Shown here: one piece after another, positions 12,500 through 35,330 of the stretch
Position numbering within the stretch: the first letter of the stretch is position 1
How the letters are laid out: every line of letters begins with the position of its first letter
From: Charina bottae
Lineage: Eukaryota; Chordata; Lepidosauria; Squamata; Charinaidae
Reading direction: 5' to 3'
Assembly (NCBI GenBank): GCA_023362775.1
Contig: JALMGJ010000005.1
Location: 41,623,463 to 41,687,462 of the forward strand
Length of the DNA: 64,000 nucleotides
Notes under the pieces: model-generated
Databases searched by the model: none
Seen by the model: only the letters and a program-made list of their open reading frames with translations
Told to the model about the DNA's origin: nothing
Translations under genes and position numbers: made by a program

Positions 12500-13027
12500 T
12501 CAGATGATATCATGGTGCCCCTGGAAACGTCGTACCAAGCAGTAGAGTCCTGACAGCAAGTACAAGAAGGCAGTAATACCAGCAAAGACAGCAGCGGTTA
12601 AGTAGGCAGCGTAACTGCAGGGCTGGCTGTAACCTCGCAGGGTACAATAGCTGATGCTCCGTGCCTTGTAGCCTATGATGCCTGCAGCAGCCGTGAAGAA
12701 AGTGACTCCAAGCAACAGGTCATGCAGTATGTTTGTTAGGAGCCAGCGGGTCCCCAGCACAGGCATCAGAGTCCAGCGGCCCAATAAACTGAGCCCAAAG
12801 AGAGCCAAGGTAAGAAGCCACACCAGGACTGCCGCAAAGACTGCAAAGTAGGTTGCTCCTTCATACTTGTGCGCCGCTAAAGTTACCCAGCAGACAGCAC
12901 CCAACAGCAGCTGTGCTAGACGCAGCCCTCCTAACAGGCTTCGTAGGAAGGGCCTATTCAGGCTCAGAGATTCTCTAGATGCTGGACACGGGGGTGGAGG
13001 TGAGGAAGGGGGTGGCGGAAGAGGCAT
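12500..13027 (-). CDS. MARVELD1: MARVEL domain-containing protein 1
   Basis: A single uninterrupted 175-residue frame, close in length to human MARVELD1 (173). The proline-rich cytosolic N-terminus (residues 2-14) is followed by the family block RPFLRSLLGGLRL. Four hydrophobic segments at about 33-52, 58-82, 99-121 and 140-163 form the MARVEL four-helix fold. Shared landmarks include the KYEG motif, the MPVLGTRWLLTNILHD stretch, the cysteine pair in SYCTL...QPCSY and LYLLSGLY. The start at 13027 is chosen because it gives the family's M-P-rich N-terminus, and a stop-rich leader lies upstream. In mammals this is a membrane and microtubule-associated protein linked to cell adhesion and tumour suppression. 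The neighbour to the right is AVPI1, transcribed divergently, as in human. An antisense L1 tail sits just past the stop, so the 3' UTR must include it or end before it. Confidence 0.93.
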   Translation of the reverse strand: MPLPPPPSSPPPPCPASRESLSLNRPFLRSLLGGLRLAQLLLGAVCWVTLAAHKYEGATYFAVFAAVLVWLLTLALFGLSLLGRWTLMPVLGTRWLLTNILHDLLLGVTFFTAAAGIIGYKARSISYCTLRGYSQPCSYAAYLTAAVFAGITAFLYLLSGLYCLVRRFQGHHDII

Positions 13028-14141
13028 CTTATACCACTAAGTCCTCCGCAGCTCTTGTCTCGTCCTGTGCCTTCTTCAGCCGAGCAAACCTCACTCCCTT
13101 CTTAGGCACTTCCTCTGTCTGCAGCTGCCAAACATCTGCAGCTTAGCAGTTGTTCCTGCACTAGGGCCTCTCAATTTCCTGTTCCAGCCCTCCCTTCTCC
13201 CCCTCTTGCCCCTCCTTTTTTTGAGCTGTTTTATTTCTCCTTCCTCTTACTAACAACTCCCTCCCTCTCTCCATTGCCCCTGTAGCTCTAGCCAAGAAGT
13301 CTTAAAATAATTTCTGAAGGCTGCCTTTTTAGCATCATAGTTTCCTCAACTCTAGTACTACTTGGGCCAACAGGGCTCTGCCAAACCAAAAAGATTGGCT
13401 AAAGAAAATGTGGACTCTGCAGACATCAAGTTCAGTTCCTCCCTTCTGCATGGAGAGGGGCCAGGTGATAGTCACTCATAAAACTCCCTGGAAGGGAGAA
13501 CTTGAAGATGTAGAGCTAAATGTACAAATAGTTTCTTCATCTGTTGCTCTGGCATTTAAATCCTATTGCATTCTTCTTTAGATTGTCCAGAGGCACCCCT
13601 GACTTTGAACAAGCATAATCCCTAAAGGCTGTTTTCAGTCTTCCTTTCTCTTTGCTGCAAGCAAGAACTGCCTGTCCTAAAACTAAAGCTGATCTAATCG
13701 CATCAGTAAATAATTTGAAAACCACACCCTTTGTGTTGAGTTAAGAAGCTGGAGCATGAGGGACTTGGAGCTGTCCACCAAGGCATATTGTTACTGCAAC
13801 GGCTAGAGTACACTTGGATTTATAGTCCAGTGCAAGTTACATTTGAGCCAGGAAGAGAAATGCTTGCTATAGCAACTGAATCCCAGATGAATTCCCATCC
13901 ATATAGAACTCCTCCTTTTTTCTGTAAATTTCATAATCTATCCACTATGATGTATTTTAAGTTCTGTTTCAAACTAGTTCAATTTTAGTTCAGCTCCACA
14001 GCTGAATCTTTCAGAACTGTTGTTCACTGACATAAAAGAGCCCATTCTTTGTATGACTGTAACTTAATTTTGGCTTTCATAAGCTCTTGCGAACAAAAAA
14101 TTCTATGTGCTGCATGTGGTTAAATATCATAGGTCACTTGA
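13028..14141. other. MARVELD1 upstream region
   Basis: This should hold the MARVELD1 5' UTR and promoter. A pyrimidine-rich stretch lies at 13180-13290. I see no clear TATA box or CpG island and cannot place the start of transcription. Confidence 0.35.
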
Positions 14142-14700
14142 CTGAATGTGTGCCAGCAAGTCTGTGTTGACTTTTAGTGACCACATAGATAGATTTTCTC
14201 CATGACTATCTGTCCCTAACCTGATCTTTCAGATCTTCCAACAGTGTACCCACCCCCACTGTGAGTCCATCCACCTTGTTGCTGGTTACCCTCCTCTTCT
14301 TTTTTCTTCCACCTTTCCCAGCATTAGAGCCTTCTCTGGAGAGCTGGGTCTTCACACAATGTGTCTAAAGTAGAATAATTTGAGCCTGGTCATTTGTGCC
14401 TCAAGTGAGAACTCTGGGTTGATTTGTTTGATGATCCATTGGTTTGTTTTCTTGGCTGTCCATGGTATTCTCAGGAGTCTTCTCCAACACCAAAGTTCAA
14501 AAGCACCAGTGCTCTTCCTATCCTGCTTCTTCAAAGTCCACTTTTCATTTCCATAGAGCATCACAGGGAATACCATTGCTTGCAAGATTCTGCTCTTTGT
14601 AGGTATAGACATATCACAGCATCTGAACATAATTTCCAAGGATTTCATGGCTGCCCTACCAAGTGCTAGTCTGTGATGCTTTCACTGCTTTTCTTTTACT
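14142..14700 (-). mobile_element. BovB (RTE) LINE, 3' fragment
   Basis: The minus strand encodes the same BovB C-terminal blocks as 705-1343: RILQAMVFPVMLYGNEKWTL, then AFELWCWRRLLRIPWTAKKT, then INPEFSLEAQMTRLKL. The BovB tail follows at 14142-14215. The reading frame is better kept than in the first copy, about 98 residues without a stop. It is 5'-truncated near 14700. Confidence 0.87.
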
Positions 14701-14976
14701 GTTGAGATAGGTCACTTATTCTTGGTATTTTCCACATATGGGTACTAAAACAGCATGTATAAAACATGTATATATTTCTTTGTGACTAATAAGAATATCT
14801 AATAATGATGGTGGGTTTTTTTTTAACATAATTACACATTTAGGTTTCAGGAAGCTAAAATAGTTGCAGCAAATGACCCTAGATAACCCACTTCCTCAAT
14901 GTCATAGGGGTCTGCAGGTATGGAACATTTGTATCCAGGATAACTAAAGGATGCTCTTGGAATGTATGTGCCACTT

Positions 14977-14991
14977 ATTATATATTATATA

Positions 14992-15031
<40 letters not shown>
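14977..15031. repeat. (TA)n microsatellite
   Basis: About 30 bp of uninterrupted TA dinucleotides from 15001, preceded by imperfect TATTATATA repeats. Confidence 0.9.
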
Positions 15032-15035
<4 letters not shown>

Positions 15036-15199
15036 ATTTTAAACACAAGAATAAGACTAGTACAAACTAAAATAGAGCAAAAAAAAGGAAAAAATGAAAG
15101 AAAAAACTAAAAGTGCAAAATGAAAAAGAGAAGCAGAAAAATAGAAAAGAAAGAAAAAAGATATAAAGATACCCAAGTTTCTTTATAAGGGAGGGGAAA

Positions 15200-16595
15200 A
15201 AGCCACAAGTTAAATATAAGGTTTTACAAAATACAAAGGAAAGAGGAGGATTGGATTTACCTGATTTGAAATTGTATTTTGCAGCTTGTTGTTTGGTTTG
15301 GATGAAAGAGTGGGTGTTGCTGAGAAATAGAAGACTAATCAAAGAGAAATAGAAATAGAAACTAATCGAAAAGAAATAGAAGACTTTTAGTGTTAGAAGG
15401 ACATGGCCTGAGATTTGGATGGCATGGATATTTGTGGTACAATAAAGTCAAGGTTAATGTAGATTTCAAAAATCATTATGTTAGACTTGCCATATTGAGA
15501 ATATGGAATAGATACAAATCCAGGCTATGCCCAGAAACAGCTTTGTGGCTCTCAGCACAAGAAGCATTCTATAGATGAGAAATAATAGGCAAACACAAAT
15601 AGTTAACATATCATGAGATACTAGAAATTTGTAAAGGGGGATATAAAATAAAATCAAGAGAACAACTGATGGCAGAAGGACACAATTGTCAATGGTTTTC
15701 TTATTCAGAGTTGTCAGAAAGATTTAAAATAGATAAAATAATTTATGGTACTGAACATTGTAAGACTGATTTTGAAACAATTGTGTACAAATGATAAACA
15801 TGTGATTGCTAAAATGTATACATTGTTATTGAAATTTGAAACAGAAAAAGAACAAGTTAAGGAATATATGATAAAGTGGGCTAAAAATTTTGGTTATACA
15901 GTAATATACAGATGGAACAATAGGAAAATATGTGGTTGAAAGGACTGAATTTTACATTATGTTATAATATTAAAGATAATTTTAATAAAATGATGTACCG
16001 TTAGTATATGACATCAGAAAAACTATCTAGAATGTATAAAGGTACTTCAAATTTACGTTGGAAATGTGAACAAGAAGGGTCATTTTACCATGCTTGTTGG
16101 ACATGCAAAAAGGCTAGAAAATTTTGGGTTCAAATTCATATAGTGATTCAGAGGATTTTAAAGGTTAAAATTCAACCAAAACCAGAACTTTTCCTCTTGG
16201 GACTGATGGATAAGCAGTTGGAAAAAAGTCATGGAACATTGTTTTTGTATATGATAACTGCAGCAAGATTATTGTACGCACAAAGATGAAAAGATTTGGC
16301 AATACCTATGACAGAGGAGCGGTTGGTGAAGATGATGGAACTTGCTGAGATGGCCAAACTGATTTGTTTGATTAGAGAAAAGACAGTATCTGCGCTTATT
16401 GGTGATTGGAAATTCCTTATGGACTTTTTGCGTAAAAAAAGAAAAAAATGAGCTTATGATTTATGGTTTTGATGATTAGACAGGATAGATTATAGAAAGA
16501 AGAGAGTCACAATTTAACTTTAGAGAGAGAGGTCAATTTATAATTGTACTTATAACTGCTGTAAAGATCGGAAGCCACTTATTTTCTGTAGTTAT
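15200..16595 (+). mobile_element. L1 LINE, ORF2 C-terminal part and 3' UTR
   Basis: Conceptual frames give an L1 ORF2 C-terminus in several broken pieces: GGLDLPDLKLYFAACCLVWM and WVLLRNRR near 15240-15330, FGWHGYLWYNKVKVN and RIWNRYKSRLCPETALWLS near 15410-15560, then the cysteine-rich region KCEQEGSFYHACWTCKKARK near 16060-16110. The 3' UTR ends near the AAAGATCGGAAGCCAC block. It is 5'-truncated and has several frameshifts. Confidence 0.75.
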
Positions 16596-16999
16596 GCTGC
16601 CGAATTGTGCCTTTTCTCATTGCCCAGTTTGTAGAGACCGCTGCAGTAGCAATGAATGCTTGAATTGAATGCTTAAATTCTGCTTCCTGGCCTGCAAGAC
16701 CAGGCAAGAGAATCGGCCAGCATTTGCAGCAGGCTGACTCAGCCCTTGCGGGGCTTAGGGGAGGCATTCTTCAAAGCCAGCCTCTCCTGAAGCTTTACCC
16801 AACCGTCCCGCGTTGTAGGTAGGTAACAAAAGAGCATTCACCACGCTGCTAAACATCGGAAAGTCAGCTATCGTGGTGCCAGGTTAGCGAGCCTTTTCAG
16901 CAGATGGTTATTGTTTTTTCAGATTACAGACTCTCAGAGAAGCTGGCGTTCTGCAGGGCTATTGTTTTGTGTGAAAATAGCAGAGGGGCTTTGGCACAA

Positions 17000-17660
17000 C
17001 CAATGGACGGAAACCTCAAGGAAGCTGAGAAGCGGTGGGGAGGGAGAGAAGAAAAAGAAATCGGCCGTGCCTGTCACACGTCAGTTACAGGTCATCTACT
17101 TATATTGGATGACGGCCCGCACTTCAACTGAGGTAAGAGCCTCTGTGCAGGAGCCGAACGCAAAACACGCCCCCGGCGAAGGCGAACTTCTAAGCAACGC
17201 TCTCCAATCACCTTGCAGGCTAACGCCCTTCTTGCCGACGTCAAGAATCCTGCCTGCCAGGAGTTCCCAAAGGGGGCCTCACAGTCCCTCCCTCGTCCTC
17301 AATTGATTGGTTAGATTGCTCTCTTCGGCGTTTGGTGAAGAGGCAGCGGAACTGATTGGCTGAGTTGCGTCTTGTCAATTCTCTTCAGTGGCCAAAGGTA
17401 TCTTCTCGGGAGCAGAGTATGAATGGCCGGAATCGGCCTGAGAAGGGAGAGTAGAGTCTCCCCGAGTGCGCGCGCTCTGGCGGGTCTTCGAGAGCCTTTG
17501 AGGGGCCGGCGACTTCCAGGAGGACGGCAGACGCCAGGTCCGTGAGTGCCTGCAGGCCCTGAAGTCTCGATCGCCGATCTAAAATTCCGGGAGGGGAGGG
17601 ACGGAGGTGTGGGGGAGAGCCCGGAGAAAGAGAGGTGATTCCTTATGCTGTTCAAAAGAC
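17000..17660 (+). promoter_or_regulatory. AVPI1: candidate AVPI1 promoter and non-coding exon 1
   Basis: This GC-rich, CpG-containing segment lies 1.3-2 kb before the AVPI1 coding exon. It contains four CCAAT boxes: two on the plus strand (17000-17004, 17204-17208) and two on the minus strand (17306-17310, 17355-17359). A good splice donor (GTGAGT, from 17542) could end a 5' UTR exon that joins the acceptor TTTTCCACAG ending at about 18949. The boxes and splice motifs are seen; the promoter role is inferred from position and from AVPI1 having a non-coding first exon in mammals. Confidence 0.5.
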
Positions 17661-18987
17661 GGGCGAGGATTTCCTAGCAGCAATTAAGAAAACCCTCCTT
17701 TGACTGAATTCATTTTAGTTGGGCAGCTTGCCTCATTGACATCCTGCTGCTGCAGCTTCTCTTCAAAAAATCCAAAATGATCGTGTGGGGTTGGAGGTTC
17801 TCTGAATCGAGGGACTTGCCCTAGATTACTCAGTGAGCTTAATGACTCGCATGCGTTACTTGTTATGTAATATTAATGGTAGCTGAGAGTTGCGAATATC
17901 GGAGTGAACTCTGTTAAGGCCCGTTCGATCGAGAGGTGACGCGTCACCTTCCTAAAGCAGGTATTCAAACCTCGGTCTCTCGGGAGTTCAGTAGTTCCCA
18001 ATACTAGCTTCTGCACGACTTCGGTATTGAGGAACGAGTAAGAGTGCTCCGTATTGTAAACGGGTGCAGTTTTACCTCGTGGGAACTGAGTCATTAGTGT
18101 TAGCGCTCTCGCTCCCCTCCCCCCCCCTTTTCAACTAGATTCGTGGATGAATCGAGGCGACTCATTGACATAATCTGCCAGTTAAGCAAATAAGACTCCC
18201 AATTAGAATTGCTGCTGCTCCATCGGTGCATTACTCATTTTCTTACGTACTCTTTTTAGGACAGCTGGATGGGTAGGCTTTTCACTGCAAGTTGTAGCTG
18301 CTGTTATTGGGCTTTGTCAAACATAAGGCATGTCAAGGCCTGAAAGGCTGACGGGAAAAGACTGTCCTGTTGCTAAGTGAAAAAACTCCCTACCCCAAAT
18401 GGATCCACCCTGGTACTCATCCCAGCTTGGATGAGTACCTGGAGCTTGTATTTCCTGCTAGTTGAGCAAATGTGCACTCTGCAAACCCTGACTTGACAAT
18501 ACTTTCTTTCTACTACCATATATGTACTTTACATGATTTTCACATTAAGCTGTGACATCTGGGTAATGTCAGCACGTTAGATCGATGAAAAGCTCTGAAT
18601 TGATGCTCTAGAAAACTACATAACTGACTAACCACAATAGCAGAGAGAAAGGAGTCTGTCACTGATATTTTAGTTTGGATTCTTACACAGAGCAGAGTTA
18701 AGACTCAATGGCTTAAATGGTTCCTCCCAGTTCTATGAGGAATCATGTCTTCTGGGAGGAGTTAGGATCAACTGTGTTCAAAGGAAGCTTAGTTCTGGAT
18801 GTGGCCCCAAAATGTAGGTACCTCAGAGTAAGGCTATTGAATATCTATACCTTGTTTCTACTTGGAGGGACCCAGGTTATGATAGGAAAGAGGAACCGCT
18901 GTCAGGACATTAACCAATCTGCTTCTTCCTGGTTTCATCTTTTCCACAGAACTGCCACTAGCTACAGTATGGAGAGATCCTAGCACC

Positions 18988-20866
18988 ATGGGGACCCCAG
19001 CCTCTATTACTTGTGACTTGCCACAGAATCAAATCCCCAAATCATGCACTCGAAAGAGAGCATCTGCCAATATTTTCCAGGGGGTGGGGTTACTGCAGTT
19101 ACGTCGTCTCTTCCATAGCAGTGGGGATATGCAAGCAGAAGAACGAGCCCAGCTAGTTTGGGAGCGTGCAGAGAGCCAGTGCATTACTCGGGCCTTACAA
19201 CAGCTCCATAGAAGGCAGAGAAAACTGAAGCTGCAAGCCAATGTGAGGCCTCCATCTGGAAAGGGCAGTAATACCAGACTGCTAGAGCTACAGCACTTCA
19301 GCCACTTAAGGTATGATTCTGAAGTTTGCTCTTATCATACGTCGTACTGCTTTTTAAGTACTTAGATTGCTGGTACTAGAAGCAGAGTTCATAGGCTCCA
19401 TTCCCTCCCCCAGCAACTTCTTCAGTTGCTTCCAACTAAAAGAGCATGAAGATATTTTTATTCCAGTTCACAGTTGATTAATGTACTGTACATCTTTCTT
19501 TAGGGGTGAAGGTAAGTATTTATTTAGCTTATTTGTGTGTTTTTTAATTGAATTCTTGATGGTTTTCTGGCATGTGTGCATGTAATTTTTTAAAGTAAAC
19601 CACTTAATTAAGGTATTGCATCCTGCTAAGTCAGCAAATAAAATCACATTTTTATCCCCTCCCATATTATATCTCCAATATCTACTTATACCATAGTCTT
19701 CAAGTTTACTAGCTCCCAATTAATACTTCCTAACTTTTGTTCTAATACAGTAGAATAGGTAGTAGGCAATATCTAAAACAAGCTATCTCCCATCTCTTGT
19801 AAGTTGCTAAAGCTTATTGTCTGTTAGAAAGCAATACCCTTAGTTACAGTAGCTGCTGCACTTCTGAAGTGAACCATTCAACTGGAATCTGATATTTCCA
19901 ACACCTAATATAGTGGGTATTGTGTAAATATCAAACAGTAATGGCAGCACATATCAGGAAGAACTTCTTTAATAGAGGCCCCATCTTGAAGCACCTTTGC
20001 TTAAATTATATTCATGGATATTACAGTAGTAACCAGAACAGATATTTATAGGGCTTTCAGAAAGGGAAAACACAGGTTTTAGCTCATATAGCTGAGTAGG
20101 TATGTGAATAATTTACAATATTGTAAATCAGAAGAGACAAAGTTGTGGGCAACTGTAGAGGGAGAGAAGATGAAGGAAATGATAAAATGCATCTTGTGAT
20201 GTTTCAACACAACCTCTACCTTTTGGAACTTGCATTATGATGTCATGTGCAACTACATAAGGGGCAGAGCTTGCATTATAACATCACAAGACACATTTCA
20301 TCATTTTTGTCTTTTTGTTAAGTCTGGGCTTGCTATAGACAATCCTGGGCAAGTTCTCTCTTCTCCCTTCCCATTGTTAAAGATTTTTTTTAAGCACAGT
20401 ATATCCACCATGGCTAAATCAACAGTAGGTAAACTGACATTTTCAGATGATTTGGATTTTATTTCCCATCAACTCTAACTAGCATGACCCATGGCAAATG
20501 ATGGGAGTGGTAGTCTAAAACATCTGGACAATACAAGTATGCTTCTGCTAACGTAGCAAGAGGGTGTTGAGTGGAAGAGCAGCCATATTATTATTTTTTC
20601 CTCTTTGATGTTTTAGCAAACCAGCATCACAATGCTTCACTCCCTATTCCTTACTTTGTCTGCTTCTAAGAGAAGGGAACATACTGCAATTCTTAATGAG
20701 ACTTTTGTTAACCCACAGGATTGAAGACTGTACTACATCTTCTGCTGTTGATGGTGACAGCAGGAAGGAGATAGAGGCAGCAGATCAAAGGGGCCATTAC
20801 ATTGCTTCCCAATATAGGAAGGAGGAACAAGAGATGGGTGTGGCTACATATACCAATGAAAAATGA
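18988..20866 (+). CDS. AVPI1: arginine vasopressin-induced protein 1
   Basis: Two coding exons, 18988-19310 and 20719-20866, join in phase 2 (…AG|G, arginine) through GTATGA and CCCACAG sites and give 156 residues (human 147). The start MGTPAS matches the human start, and it lies 38 bp inside an exon opened by the acceptor near 18949. The conserved core is clear: RKRASANIFQ (about 22-31), LLQLRRLF, then SGDMQAEERAQLVWERA (about 46-62). The C-terminus is weakly conserved. In the joined frame it ends in MGVATYTNEK; the adjacent +1 frame carries RRNKRW, which looks like the RRNWRK of the human tail, so the last exon may hold a frameshift. The protein is known as vasopressin- and stress-induced, with a reported role in MAP-kinase signalling; no enzymatic domain is present. 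It is tail to tail with PI4K2A. Confidence 0.85.
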
Positions 20867-21079
20867 TCCTATTCATATGCCAATGGTTGTGGCTGAGTGT
20901 AATCAAACTAGACTGGAGAAGCCTCAAAGGGAGAATGTTTGACAAATGATTGCAGGTAACAGCAGAGAAAATTGAAAAATCTTTTGCTCTTAAGCACTTT
21001 GATTTGCTAATTTAGACTTGATCAGTTTGTTATGTCAAAGCATAAACACTACGTATTTTGACTATTTATGGTTATATTT

Positions 21080-21085
21080 AATAAA
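21080..21085 (+). terminator. AVPI1: AVPI1 poly(A) signal candidate
   Basis: AATAAA lies 214 bp after the AVPI1 stop codon and is the first canonical signal on that strand. Confidence 0.55.
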
Positions 21086-21939
21086 GCTTCCTGTCTGAAG
21101 ACACACTCTGAATGCAAGAAGAGTCCAAATGTCTGTCTAGTCCAGAACTGCTTCCTCATAAGAGATTTCTGGGAAATTCACAAGCAGAATGTGGAAGCAA
21201 GAACCTTTCCCTATTATTCCACATATGCAAATTTACCGCTATTCAGAGGTGGCCTACATAAACACACTCTCTCCGTTATCAGTTTCTTGTGTATTTATCT
21301 TCCATTACCTGATCTACTTTTACAAATCATGTATGTTTTAGAGAAACTGATTTGGTCATTATGCATCGTGTGGTTAAGTATATTTTGTCTAGCCTGTGAA
21401 AGCACATACAGGCTTTAGCATAACAGTTTTACCTGATACCAGAATGTAGAAGGCTACATTCCCTCACACCACCAGGTTGCATCTCTTTTTGCCCAGCAGG
21501 GTGCCAGAGAAAGAGGAGACTGTCCCGGCCAAAGGTCTGGATTAATTGCTTGCAGTGGGCCATATGAAAATACACCAAGGGCTATATCAGTTCTAGAACT
21601 GCAAGCTGTCCACCCTTGCCTTAAACGACGTTGAACTGGCAAGGTTTAACGAAAATGTTTTAGTGAATACAGCAAGCTCCAAACATGTTTGCTAACCCAT
21701 TGCAAGTAGAACTAAATGCTTTCCCACTGCCAACAATACACACAAATAATATTCTAAAGGCAAGTGCCTCTCCTCTGCAACTGCAGAAAAAGCACCAAAG
21801 AAAACCTACTAAGTTCATATCTATATTCTATATGCTTGTAATATCACTTCTATATGTTATATATAAAAATAAGGCCTTTGGCAAGAAAGAGTGAGACCCC
21901 TTGCTTTATTCAGTCTGCTCTGTTGAGCTTGCCATCTTT

Positions 21940-22033
21940 TATCAATTTTATTGTAATTTCTTTAATTGTTGTGAGCCACCCAGTCTCATTGGGAGTCAGG
22001 CGGCACACAAGTTTAATAAATTATTATTATCCC
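21940..22033 (+). mobile_element. L2/CR1-type LINE 3' tail
   Basis: The segment reads TTGTGAGCCACCCAGTCTCA, then GGGAGTCAGGCGGCACACAAGTTTAATAAATTATTATTAT. This is the common squamate LINE tail with a short inverted CCCAGT/GGGAGTC pair and an ATT-rich end. Confidence 0.6.
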
Positions 22034-24567
22034 TCTCAAACCATTATGGAATCACTTGACCTTTTATAATTAGGTTCATTCAACATATTAACCCAGGTTA
22101 ACATAGCATTATTGCTATCTTCATATAACCTGCTATGCCCCAGCAAATAAACCATATAACTGTGATGGACTGGTTTGCAAAAAGATAATGGTTGAGTTTC
22201 TATAGCCTGCTGAACCACCAAGTACCCACTGTCTTTTAGCCTAAAGTATTGTGTGAACCAGCTTATAAGCAGCAGCAGGGCAGATATGAACAGTTGCTCT
22301 TTCACTTCCCAGATCTGATTGACTTGGCCAAGGAACAATGATGGCATATTGTCATTTAAGCACTGCTAAGAAGGTCTGACTTCCAGTGGGCAAAAAGTTA
22401 CACCACTACCTGCTTTACCTCTACAACCCTTTCTGAAGATTACTGAATAATCAAAATGTGGAAGTGTTTCAAGGCCAAATTAAACAACAGCATAGCAAGA
22501 AATAAGGCGCAACTGTTTCCAGGAGCCAATATACAATTTTGCCTCATGCTAAGCCTAAATGTAATGGTTTCCCTAACACAGGAATATAATCCTGTAAAAC
22601 CCACTCCATATTTAATATCAAAGTTGAAAAATTGATTTTCAATCACTATACAAATGTAATGGTATCAGCATAGAATGTGTAATAATTATCACTTCCAGTC
22701 AGGGGCACCAATGATAAAAGATTAGAATACATTATTCATTTTCACAACAGGTGTAAAAGCAATAGGAGGCAGTTTGTCTATCTAGTAGCAGTCCCTGGCA
22801 TAAGGCAGTCCCTGCAATCATACTTTACAAATAAAACAAGAACAATTAAGAAGGGACTTTCTGACAATGCAGGTATCATAGACTACAATAATCTGTATGG
22901 TAAGCAAAAGTCAGTCATTATGTCAAGGCACAGTTGCAGCTCTACTGCATGGTATGAGGCTAGGGAAGGGGGAAGATCCAGTTCTCATTAACTCCAGAAG
23001 ACATAAACACACACAAGAGACTGACTCTGCAACAGCAGATCTGTTATGAAGAGACTTGCATTGATTTAAATATATTACATACATTTCTATAGTGCATAAG
23101 AACAATACATTTCAGTTCAGACTGGCAAAAAGGTAAAGTATTCCCAACTGCCAGCTTCTGCCTGGCACTTCTAGCAAAACGCAGGGAGCTGCCTCTCTAG
23201 CCAGCAACACCAGACAAAAAAACAGGCCCTACATTCAGAATATCAGGGCCTTACTCAGAAGAGGCAGGAAGCTGGAATCAACTTAGCAGAAGATCTCTCC
23301 TTGTAGGCCTGGGAAGCAGCCAAGTCAGCCAACTGGGAAGCTTATATAGAACATTTCAAATGAGAAGTTCTTGTTGCCAGAATTTTACCACAATAGCCTA
23401 TGAGAAGCAGCAATCGTCCCATTCCACTGTACATAGAACATCACCTTGCTATGGTAGAAATTCTACCTTCCTCTTACAGCTCTCTAACAGCCCTGTAGAG
23501 CGCATGATGAGGACATCTCCCCGTGCCAGCATCCCAGAGGGAATTTCCCTCCCTCCCCCCACAGATTGTCAATGCTCAAACCAGCCCAATGGAACCTTCC
23601 ACTCTGTAGGAAGTGACACACCATTGCCTCTGGAATAGCCTCTCTTCTCTCCTAAATCAGCCAGCATTTCTAGAGATGAGAGACAGCTATTGCTTACTCT
23701 TGGGAATACAACAAATGGGTGTGAAATGCTAACCCAAATTAATAATGCTAGGTATATAATCTCTTATTCGCTTGCTCTGGGACTATGTGGATCATGAGTG
23801 TATGTGCATGGGGTGATTAATTTAAAACCAAGTTAAAATCTTACTATCTGAGGCCCTTGCTCCTAGCCACATGAGGAATGGGAAGCACACCAGTTAATTT
23901 TTGCTCTCTATAATTGTCTTGCAGAATCCATCTGCCCTACTATTTATCCTAAGCGAAACTGAAGCAGTTACATTTGGCTTTGGCCCATCCTCAATATGTT
24001 TCCTTTATATCAGATTAAATTCTGAGTATAGCCACATTTCCTATGAACAGCCCCAAGGCACGCAACACTAGGAGCTCCTCCATAGGACAAGAGTAACAGC
24101 AAATCCAGTGGGGCAGGAAAACCTGCCTTCAGCAGGAATAACAAATGTGCAATAAGGGAGGAAGGAACAACAAGGCTGGCAGTGATACACAGTGAAGTGC
24201 TTCCATCCAATCTGGATAATCCCCTCACCACCAGCCTTTCCTGGTAGGAGAAATTATGAGTTGTCCACCCAAATGGACATTAGAAGGATGTCTTGAAAAA
24301 AAAGGGCATGTCATGCAGGCTCCTGCTAGGAAATGCTGTCATGCTTGGGCTGATGAGTGGACATGTCCAGCCCAGAAGAAGGGGGAGCAGCAATCAGACC
24401 AATGAACATCCCTTGTTTCCCAATGGGAAGGTGCAGAGTTGAGGCTGACTGGAGCACCTGCTTACATTCCCGACCGTCTGCAGCAGGCAACCTCAGTCTG
24501 GAGGGTTGATTGCTCCCTCTCAAATGATGCCCCCTCTCAAGTTCTTCACTGAGAATAGAGGCAACTG
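22034..24567 (-). other. PI4K2A: PI4K2A 3' UTR and downstream flank
   Basis: This lies directly after the PI4K2A stop codon on the minus strand, before the oppositely oriented AVPI1. Mammalian PI4K2A has a long 3' UTR, so much of this may be transcribed. I cannot place the poly(A) site. No other gene is seen. Confidence 0.4.
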
Positions 24568-35330
<10,763 letters not shown>

